A DNA stretch of 45,859 nucleotides, taken from Desulfogranum mediterraneum DSM 13871 (GTDB lineage Bacteria; Desulfobacterota; Desulfobulbia; Desulfobulbales; Desulfobulbaceae). The notes under the pieces are model-generated. The model made no database searches, was not told the DNA's origin, and saw only the letters and a list, made by a program, of their open reading frames with translations. The translations under genes and the position numbers were made by a program. The DNA lies in assembly GCF_000429965.1 (NCBI RefSeq), contig NZ_AUCW01000029.1, positions 1 to 45,859 on the forward strand, in the 5' to 3' direction. Of the stretch, positions 7,462-13,760 are shown in pieces (the first letter of the stretch is position 1; each line of letters starts with the position of its first letter).

Positions 7462-8016
7462 TCAGCAACTGCTGCCAGGGATGGGCACGATGGTCACCGG
7501 TACCTTTGAACGGCTGATGACCCGCTTGGCCACCGTGCTGAGGGAGCTGCGGTTGCGGAAGGTTTCGTGGGCCCCCAGGATGATCAGGTCAGGGTTGAGG
7601 TGCGCTGAGCAGGCCAAGATTTCCTCTTCGACCTTGCCGTAGACCACCCGGTTGATCGAGGTTACCCCAAGAGTCTGCTGGCATTCCCCTTCGCTTGCTG
7701 GCGTGCCGCTCTGACTGCAGGCCACGCTGTCCCGGTGCAGCATCTCCTCCAGGGCCTGCTGCAGGTTGTTCGCGCTCAGCTCTTTGCGCTGTTCTCTGGA
7801 GAAATATTTGGCCAGGATAAGGTCTGCCTCTGGGGAGTGTTTGTCCAGGACATGCAGGCTGGTCACCTCTGCCCCGAACTGTCGTGCCAGCGAGAGGGCA
7901 TAGTGAAATCCCTTGGGGGCCTCTGCAGAGAGATCGGTGGCGTAGAGGATTTTCTTGATGGCAGAGCACCGCATGGTGTCCTGGGCTGCTGGGGAAAGAG
8001 AGGTGTCCGGTTTCAT
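7462..8016 (-). CDS. Universal stress protein (UspA family)
   Basis: 184 residues from ATG 8016, with AAAGGAG 7 bases upstream. The Usp fold is seen in KKILYATDLSAEAPKGFHYA at the start of the domain (about residue 20), LARQFGAEVTSLHVLD in the second strand, and PDLIILGAHETFRNRSSLST followed by VAKRVISRSKVPVTIVP at the end. The ATP-type Usp loop is usually G-x2-G-x9-G-S/T; here GAHETFRNRSSL lacks the glycines, so nucleotide binding is uncertain. An insertion of about 35 residues in the middle is longer than in minimal Usp proteins. It is the first gene after the sigma-54 promoter and is paired with the TauE-type permease, suggesting a stress-linked export function (inference). Confidence 0.9.
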   Translation of the reverse strand: MKPDTSLSPAAQDTMRCSAIKKILYATDLSAEAPKGFHYALSLARQFGAEVTSLHVLDKHSPEADLILAKYFSREQRKELSANNLQQALEEMLHRDSVACSQSGTPASEGECQQTLGVTSINRVVYGKVEEEILACSAHLNPDLIILGAHETFRNRSSLSTVAKRVISRSKVPVTIVPIPGSSC

Positions 8017-8094
8017 CTGCTGCTCCTTTGGATGTTTTTTCTTGATTGCTGACCGTTGAGCCGAAATGGCTGGTCACGCCTGCAGCAGAGTCTT

Positions 8095-8110
8095 AGCAAA
8101 GGGTGTGCCA
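8095..8110 (-). promoter_or_regulatory. Sigma-54 (-24/-12) promoter of usp-tauE
   Basis: On the minus strand the sequence is TGGCACACCCTTTGCT, a full match to the sigma-54 consensus TGGCACRNNNNTTGCW with correct spacing. It lies 79 bp upstream of the usp start codon. The palindrome at 8163-8199 is centred about 80-100 bp upstream of the expected start of transcription, the usual place for an activator site, and the neighbouring gene encodes a sigma-54 activator. Confidence 0.85.
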
Positions 8111-8162
8111 GTAAATAAAGGGGCCGGAAAACAGGGGGATGGCTGGAGCCGGCGGGCGGGGT

Positions 8163-8199
8163 TATGCGTTTGTGCATGGGGATAATGCACGAGCGCATA
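8163..8199. promoter_or_regulatory. Palindromic upstream activator site (candidate)
   Basis: TATGCGTTTGTGCAT (8163-8177) and ATGCACGAGCGCATA (8185-8199) are inverted repeats matching at 12 of 15 positions around a 7-base spacer. It lies just after the stop codon of the activator gene and upstream of the sigma-54 promoter. It could also work as an RNA hairpin at the end of the activator transcript, but there is no T-run, so a DNA-binding site for the activator is preferred. Confidence 0.65.
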
Positions 8200-8202
8200 G
8201 GA

Positions 8203-9588
8203 TCAGAGCTTGCGGGAGAGGGTGGACTGGTGCACTCCCAGCAGTTTTGCGGCCTCCTGCTGGCTGCCGCATTGTTGGATGGTTTGGCGAATGAGCTTGC
8301 GCTCAAATTGGGCCACCTGCTGGCTGAGGGTGCCGGCCGTGGCGGCCAGCTCCCCCTCTGGGGCCGGCTGGCCGCTGGTGTCGGCCCATGAGCGCACCAG
8401 CTGGGCGCTGATAAGGCCGCCCTCTGCCACGATGAGCAGCCGTTGGATGAGATGGGAGAGTTCACGGACATTGCCCGGATAGGGCAGCTCTTCCAGGGCC
8501 TTTCCGGCCGAGGGGCAGAGGCTGGCCTCTATGCCGAAGCGGGCAGCATACTGTTCCAGAAAATAGTGCACCAGGGTGGGGATCTCCTCTCTGCGCTCAC
8601 GCAGGGGCGGCAGCTGCAGGGGGATGCCGTTGAGGCGGTAGTAGAGGTCCTCTCGAAAACTCTTTTCGCTGATCATCTCGCCAAGGGAGCGGTTGGTCGC
8701 CGCCACCACCACACAGTCAATCGCCCGCGGGCTGGTGCTTCCCAGGGGATAGAGCTGTTTTGTTTCCAGAAACTGGAGCAGCTTTACCTGCAGGGGGTAG
8801 GGCAGTTCACTGATCTCGTCCAGAAAGAGGGTGCCTTGGTGTGCCGACTCTATCCGCCCCTTTTTGCCGCCAGAGCTGGCGCCGGTAAAGGCGCCCGCGG
8901 TATGACCAAACAGTTCCGACTCCAGCAGCTGTTCAGGGATCGCCCCGCAGTTGATGGCAACAAACGGACCCTGCCGCCTGGGGGATTGATCATGGATAAA
9001 GCGGGCCACCATGGATTTGCCCACCCCTGACTCGCCGCTCAGCAGGATGGGGACCGGGAACTGGGCGGCCCGCAGGGCCAGCTGCAGCAGCCGCTTCATG
9101 GCGCTGCTTTGGACGACAATGTTGTTCAGGGCAGAGGCCTGACCCGGTGCAGGCGGATCGTGTTCCGGCTCGGCATGGAGGGAGAGCTCCACCGGGGAAC
9201 CGGCATCGTCTTCCAGCAGGGACTGCAGCGACATGTCGCGGTCGTTGAAGAGGACATAGCGCAGCTCGCCGGAGTCGTCGTAGATCGGGGTCCCGGTGGA
9301 GAGGACCGTGTTGCCGGTATGGGTGGTCTGGACCACCGAGAGGCGTTTCTGCTGCAGGGCCACCCGTTGAAAGAGGTTGGGCGACCAGGCCCCCTCGGCG
9401 ACCAGTTCCAGCACGCTGCGGCCAAGCACCGCTGCACAGGGGATATCAAAGAGGATGGAATAGCTTCGGTTCATGGCAACCACCCGGCCGGTGGCATCGG
9501 TGAGGAGGATGCCGTCGGTGGCATGTTCCAGGATCAGGGTGAGAAATTCGTCGAGGTCAAGATCGGGGAGAAGATAAGGAGCAGGCAT
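8203..9588 (-). CDS. PAS-AAA+-Fis sigma-54-dependent transcriptional activator
   Basis: 461 residues. A PAS sensor domain spans about residues 12-130 (ILEHATDGILLTDATGRVVA). The central AAA+ domain spans about 160-395, with Walker A GESGVGKS, the sigma-54 contact motif GAFTGAS, Walker B GTLFLDEISEL and the arginine-finger region FREDLYYRLN. The C-terminal Fis-type helix-turn-helix (CGSQQEAAKLLGVHQSTLSRKL) ends the protein. There is no receiver domain, so the signal is probably sensed by the PAS domain itself. It is encoded upstream of, and in the same direction as, usp-tauE. The consensus sigma-54 promoter and palindrome in the gap point to it as the direct activator of that operon. The ATG at 9588 has a weak ribosome-binding site. 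Confidence 0.93.
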   Translation of the reverse strand: MPAPYLLPDLDLDEFLTLILEHATDGILLTDATGRVVAMNRSYSILFDIPCAAVLGRSVLELVAEGAWSPNLFQRVALQQKRLSVVQTTHTGNTVLSTGTPIYDDSGELRYVLFNDRDMSLQSLLEDDAGSPVELSLHAEPEHDPPAPGQASALNNIVVQSSAMKRLLQLALRAAQFPVPILLSGESGVGKSMVARFIHDQSPRRQGPFVAINCGAIPEQLLESELFGHTAGAFTGASSGGKKGRIESAHQGTLFLDEISELPYPLQVKLLQFLETKQLYPLGSTSPRAIDCVVVAATNRSLGEMISEKSFREDLYYRLNGIPLQLPPLRERREEIPTLVHYFLEQYAARFGIEASLCPSAGKALEELPYPGNVRELSHLIQRLLIVAEGGLISAQLVRSWADTSGQPAPEGELAATAGTLSQQVAQFERKLIRQTIQQCGSQQEAAKLLGVHQSTLSRKL

Positions 9589-9635
9589 GGGCGTGATGGG
9601 GTCTTGTCCTGGAGAGAGCAGTTGGGAGGGTACGA

Positions 9636-9672
9636 TGAAAAATTCGAGTTTTCGTTCAAGATCAAGGCTTGT
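9636..9672 (-). repeat. Dispersed intergenic repeat, reverse partial copy
   Basis: The reverse complement (CCTTGATCTTGAACG, then AAACTCGAATTTTTC) matches the 3' part of the repeat at 19632-19768 (CCTTGACCTTGATCGAAAAATCGAATTTGTC). See also 11041 and 13136. Confidence 0.5.
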
Positions 9673-9754
9673 GTCAGTTGAGCCTGGCAGGGCTCAGGGA
9701 TACAGGGAGTTGCTGCAGGGCGCAACGAAAAAACGGTCTTCCCATTATAGTTTC

Positions 9755-9798
9755 CCCCAGCCCCTGCTGGCTTCAACCTGATGCACCAGGGGCTGGGG
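9755..9798 (-). terminator. Hairpin after the 9825 sensor gene
   Basis: CCCCAGCCCCTG (9755-9766) and CAGGGGCTGGGG (9787-9798) form a perfect 12-bp stem with a 20-base loop, 27 bp beyond the stop of the minus-strand sensor gene. There is no T-run, so it may be a weak or factor-dependent terminator, or an RNA-stabilising hairpin. Confidence 0.45.
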
Positions 9799-9824
9799 CC
9801 AGGAGTTCAACGGACCGCCGCACG

Positions 9825-11039
9825 CTATTTCTTGTTCATGAGATCAGGGTAATGGGTCTGGGCACACTCCTCGCATATTCCGTGGCTTACATCGGCTGCT
9901 GAATTCTTTTGGATATAGAGGTCCACCTCGTGCCACTTGCCCTCATCGTCCCTGATCTTCTTGCAAAAGCAGCAGAGGGGCAGGATCCCGCGCAAGGCCT
10001 GGAGTTCTGCCTCAGCCGATGTTCTTCTCTCTCTTTCCCGGCTTAGCTTCTGGTAATAGAAAAAGCCGGTGATGAACAACAGCGAAGTGGTCGCGAGCAC
10101 GGCCAGACCCCACCAGATGATATCTTTGACCTGGAGACCGTGTTCATAACGGATCGGGAACCATTTATTGCGAAAAGCGGCATGTTCCTCCGGCGTCATC
10201 CTCTTCAGGGTCTTGTTGATGATCGAGGCAAGCTGGGGCCAGTCTTTTCTCACGGCCATGGCCTGGTTCTGGCTTCCCAGGGGCACAGGGGCGGCCACCT
10301 TCAGGTTGGTGTAGCCGTAGGTTTGGATCAGATAGGACATCACGGTCAGGTTGGCGACCAGGGCATCTCCGCTGCCAGCTGCAAGCAGCTCCGGAAAGGT
10401 CCTGATACCGAGTTTTTTGTCCGGTTTGCGGGGGAGGAGCTTGAGCTGCGGGTAGTGCTCCTCCAGGAGCTGCTGGACGAGCACCCCCTGGCGGACAATC
10501 ACGGATTTTCCTTCAAGGTCGTTGATGGATGAGATAAAGGGCGCATCCTTTCTGGTGAAGATCATCCACTGGGAAAAGAGGTAATCGTCTGTGAAGATAA
10601 GCTGCTCTCTTCTCTGTTCGGTATTCACCATGGCAGGGATGAGATCGACCTGGCTGTTATGGCTGAGGTCGGCCAGGGCCTCGTTCCAGGAGAGCTGGTC
10701 CGGGGTAATAAAGGTATACTCTATCTGGTGCTGTCGGAAGATGTACTCCAGGTATTCGATAATGATTCCCTGCTTCCTGTCGGCAAACATGTAGGGCGGC
10801 CAATGGCCGATGAAAACCCTGACCAGCTTTTTTTCCCGGAGCCACTCTTGTTCCGCCAGGTCAAGTTCCACCTCCTGGCCAGCAAATCCGGAAAGAGAAG
10901 GGCAGAGAAGGCCCAGGATGATCGCTGTGATGATAAGGAGAGGGTGGGTGGGGCTGCTGTCTTTCATTAATATCATGGATTGATGAAGGAAGAGGTGGTC
11001 AGTCTTGAAGACGCCCATGAAGCATCCCTGCAGCTCCAT
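9825..11039 (-). CDS. Membrane-anchored periplasmic-binding sensor with Cys-rich tail
   Basis: 404 residues from ATG 11039; starts at 11018 (better ribosome-binding site, CAGGGA) or 10967 (directly at the signal peptide) are also possible. After a signal peptide (HPLLIITAIILGLLCPSLSG) comes a family-3 solute-binding domain of about 230 residues (LVRVFIGHWPPYMFADRKQG, LIPAMVNTEQRREQLIFTDD). One transmembrane helix follows (WWGLAVLATTSLLFITGFF), then a short coiled coil. The C-terminus is a Cys-rich module: GILPLCCFCKKIRDDEGKW.. SHGICEECAQTHYPDL. There is no kinase, GGDEF or methyl-accepting domain, so the Cys module must be the output or a docking site. The next sensor gene (11790) ends in the same module. 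Confidence 0.85.
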   Translation of the reverse strand: MELQGCFMGVFKTDHLFLHQSMILMKDSSPTHPLLIITAIILGLLCPSLSGFAGQEVELDLAEQEWLREKKLVRVFIGHWPPYMFADRKQGIIIEYLEYIFRQHQIEYTFITPDQLSWNEALADLSHNSQVDLIPAMVNTEQRREQLIFTDDYLFSQWMIFTRKDAPFISSINDLEGKSVIVRQGVLVQQLLEEHYPQLKLLPRKPDKKLGIRTFPELLAAGSGDALVANLTVMSYLIQTYGYTNLKVAAPVPLGSQNQAMAVRKDWPQLASIINKTLKRMTPEEHAAFRNKWFPIRYEHGLQVKDIIWWGLAVLATTSLLFITGFFYYQKLSRERERRTSAEAELQALRGILPLCCFCKKIRDDEGKWHEVDLYIQKNSAADVSHGICEECAQTHYPDLMNKK

Positions 11040-11040
11040 C

Positions 11041-11155
11041 TTGGCGTTGCGCTCAAAGTTTTATCCTCGGAATATCAGTCATATGTCTACGGTACAATCT
11101 GTCGCGTACCTTAAGCTTGATCGAAAAACCTCATTTTTCAAGCTAGCTTAAAGCG
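11041..11155 (+). repeat. Dispersed intergenic repeat, copy 1
   Basis: It shares TTTTATCCTCGGAATATCA and the block TCGCGxxCCTT..CTTGATCGAAAAA with copy 3 at 19632, and the end block with copy 2 at 13136. All copies are intergenic. It ends in TTTTTCAAG, so a weak hairpin is possible. Confidence 0.65.
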
Positions 11156-11789
11156 TATCTTGGAACATAAAAACAATCAAGCAGAAGGGTTAGCAAAAAG
11201 AGACCCTTCACCTCTTTGTCCCATGGGCCGTGTGAAGAGATGCTTTCTGCACGAGCAAGAGAGGGGGTAGGTCGAAAAAATAGTGTAGAATCGGGAGAAT
11301 AGGGCTCGGGGAAGAGGGGGCTGTGGGATTTGTTATATGAGGCCGTGGTCTACAGACCTGGATGCCCGCCTGCGCGGGCATGACGGAAGAAGCGCGGAGA
11401 TGAGGGTATCGGCTCGGGCATGACGGCAAAAGAATGCGTTGATAGAGCCATAATGAATGCTATCAAAACCAGCCAGCGCATCGGCCGCAATGACTTCCAT
11501 AATGAGGGACTCTCCGGAAGGGGTATCCCTCATTTTTCAAGGTAGCCTTTAAGCCTGAAGGTGGTTCCGTGATTCCACGGTAAGGTGTTCAAGAGTTTTT
11601 GAATGGTTGAACAGGCGACTTTGCCGGGCAGCACGAAACCTGCGAGCTGGGAGAGGACGGTGAAATCCGGGCAGGAGCGGCATGGAAGCTGTTATTTTCT
11701 CAATGGTACAAAAAAAGAAGTTATATCGACATGTTCAGAGGGTTTTGCGTGGAGAAACGGCTTGAGCCTGTGTTCTGCTGGCCACTCCT
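11156..11789. other. Intergenic region with REP-like palindromes, no gene
   Basis: The only clear structure is the GC-rich palindrome TGCCCGCCTGCGCGGGCA at 11363-11380 followed by TGACGG, a common dispersed palindrome type in proteobacteria. TGACGG recurs near 11420, and at 11528-11545 there is a CATTTTTCAAGGTAGC fragment like the end of the 11041 repeat. No coding frame with a ribosome-binding site was found. Confidence 0.5.
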
Positions 11790-13109
11790 TTACTGTTCCG
11801 TCTCTTTTTTTACCCGTTCATACCACTCCTGGTCACCATAGAGCTCAGCAAAGCAATCCGTGCATATCCCGTGGCTGAATTCGGCTTCCGAGTGTTCGCT
11901 GATATATTGATCGACCTGCTGCCAGTATCCTTTGTCGTTTCTTATCTTATGACAGTGGGAGCAAATAGGGATTATCCCTTGGAGTGTTTTTATCTCACTG
12001 AGTGCCTTTTGGAGCTCTTCCACCAACTTCTTGCGCTCCTGCTCCGTCTGTCGCCGTTCGCTGATGTCCATGAAGGTGACGATCACCCTGGCGATCTCTC
12101 CATCTTCCTTATATTCAGGGACAGCATTGACGAGTACCCAGGTGCGCTCGTCACTGTTGGCTTTATTGATGCCGACAATGAAATTCTCCAGTGCGGTTTT
12201 GCTGTTGAGTACCTGGGTGACCGGATAGTCGGACAGGGGCATGATCTGCTCGTCTTTGGTGCAGAAATTCCAGGAGTGGTCAATGGCTTCCTTGCCAAGC
12301 ATCTGGCCTTCTGTCAGACCAAGCAGCTCCTGGGCGGCCCTGTTGCATCTCGTTATCTTGGTGTCACGGTCGTGCACCACAACTCCGGCGCGGATGCTCT
12401 GGAGCAGTGTCTGTAACTGTGCCTCGCTCTCCTTGAGCCCCTGTTCATCCTGTCTGCGTCTGACAATGTACAGCCTGATTTTTTGGTGAGTGGCAGACCA
12501 GATGAAGAGCAGCAGGGGAATGGCTATGGCAATCGTCATGATGGCCCCAAGGCCCCGTTTATGCTCCTGATCGAGGAGCTGCTCTGCCGCACCATCAAGA
12601 TGCCTCTTGAGCTGCTGCATTCCTGCGGTATAGATGTATTTTTCATGCTCATATTCACTGCTGTTCAGCAGTGAGGCTGCCTCAAGGGTTTTTCCTCTCC
12701 TGGTCAGGGTGAATGCCTGGTTTTCCATGGCTACGAGCTTGAGTGTGGCTGCATCCGTTGTCGCCGCTGCCTCACCGCTAAAGGCAGCCGGTGCGATCCG
12801 GACCAGCTCCTTTATGGCCCGGTCCTGCTGGGCTGCAAGGGTTCTGTAGCGCTCTTCCCAGTACAGGTTTCCTGTTGACGAGGCCATCTTGGCCGACATG
12901 GTTAATAATTCACTATATTGAAGGATCGTCCCCTTGAGCTCGATGATTGCATGTGCCTTCCGGTGTGAGCCTTCTACCTCTTTGTGCAGGCTCCAGTGAA
13001 ACCAGGCCATGGTCAGGAAAAGAAAAATCGTTAGGATGAATGCAGCGGAAAGAAATTGCAGGGGGATCCCTGTGTCGGTCTGCTTTTTGTTGGATAGGCT
13101 CGATGTCAT
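11790..13109 (-). CDS. Membrane PAS protein with Cys-rich tail
   Basis: 439 residues. Transmembrane helix 1 is near residues 17-38 (FLSAAFILTIFLFLTMAWF). A periplasmic helical domain of about 150 residues follows, then transmembrane helix 2 near residues 189-207 (LGAIMTIAIAIPLLLFIW). A PAS domain spans about 235-355 (LLQSIRAGVVVHDRDTKITR, ending FMDISERRQ). The C-terminal module is GIIPICSHCHKIRNDKGYW.. FSHGICTDCFAELYGD, closely similar to the tail of the 9825 protein. The CxxC...CxxC spacing suggests metal binding. No histidine-kinase or cyclase domain is present. It is on the same strand as the 9825 gene but separated by 750 bp of repeats, so probably transcribed separately. Confidence 0.85.
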   Translation of the reverse strand: MTSSLSNKKQTDTGIPLQFLSAAFILTIFLFLTMAWFHWSLHKEVEGSHRKAHAIIELKGTILQYSELLTMSAKMASSTGNLYWEERYRTLAAQQDRAIKELVRIAPAAFSGEAAATTDAATLKLVAMENQAFTLTRRGKTLEAASLLNSSEYEHEKYIYTAGMQQLKRHLDGAAEQLLDQEHKRGLGAIMTIAIAIPLLLFIWSATHQKIRLYIVRRRQDEQGLKESEAQLQTLLQSIRAGVVVHDRDTKITRCNRAAQELLGLTEGQMLGKEAIDHSWNFCTKDEQIMPLSDYPVTQVLNSKTALENFIVGINKANSDERTWVLVNAVPEYKEDGEIARVIVTFMDISERRQTEQERKKLVEELQKALSEIKTLQGIIPICSHCHKIRNDKGYWQQVDQYISEHSEAEFSHGICTDCFAELYGDQEWYERVKKETEQ

Positions 13110-13135
13110 GGCAGCTCTTCTGTTGGTTCAATGGC

Positions 13136-13236
13136 TATCTTGAAAAAGTGCATTTTTCAAATTTCGTCGTTGCGGTACAATTTATCGCGCGCCTTGATCG
13201 TGATCGAAAAAAATACCCTTTTTCACGGTACCCCAA
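13136..13236 (+). repeat. Dispersed intergenic repeat, copy 2
   Basis: It contains a TTGAAAAAGTGCATTTTTCAA hairpin, then CGTTGCGGTACAATTTATCG, CGCGCCTTGATC and GTGATCGAAAAAA. It lacks the TTTTATCCTCGG segment of copies 1 and 3. Confidence 0.6.
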
Positions 13237-13760
13237 TGTCTTGGGAGAGAGAAGATCGCATAGCTAGAGTATAGAGGCTGGCCAGGGTTAAGGCTACCTT
13301 GTAAAATTGTTTTTTCATCCCATCGCTGGCTCTCGCCGCATTTCTCGGTACAGAACCAGGAGAGAGCTATTTTTTTAAGGTTCTTTTGCCGTCATGCCCG
13401 CGAAGGCGGGCATCCATTTCTTTACACTAAGGCCGTATAGCTGAGGAGGTCGGTGGTCAGACCAGTGTAGGGTATCCCATTGCGTTTGCTCGCACGAAGT
13501 GATCTAGAGGCAGGGACGCTTCATGGTTTCTCCGAGACTGGATTCCCGCCTGCGCGGGAATGACAGCAAAAAAAGGGTGAAGAGAGGGGAGAGCTTATGT
13601 AGCTCAGGCCTTGGGAGATCCGGAGAGCCCCTTTATTTCTAGTCCTGCCTTGCCGGGAGGTGCTCAGGTCCCGCGACCTGAGCCCTCATTGCCATCGGGA
13701 AACACCTTTACGCTCGGCTTGGCTGCCCCGGCGGATTGGGGCGAGCCGGGTTGCAGCCTC
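13237..13760. repeat. Intergenic region with two REP-like palindromes
   Basis: No gene is apparent. ATGCCCGCGAAGGCGGGCAT (13394-13413) and TTCCCGCCTGCGCGGGAA (13543-13560) are two GC-rich palindromes of the same type as at 11363. GGTGGTCAGACCA occurs near 13452. The stretch lies just after the stop codon of the AAA+ gene on the minus strand. Confidence 0.5.

Noticed and set aside
8203-8230. The palindrome at 8163-8199 as an intrinsic terminator of the activator gene
   Set aside because: There is no T-run on either side, and the position upstream of a consensus sigma-54 promoter fits an activator-binding site better.
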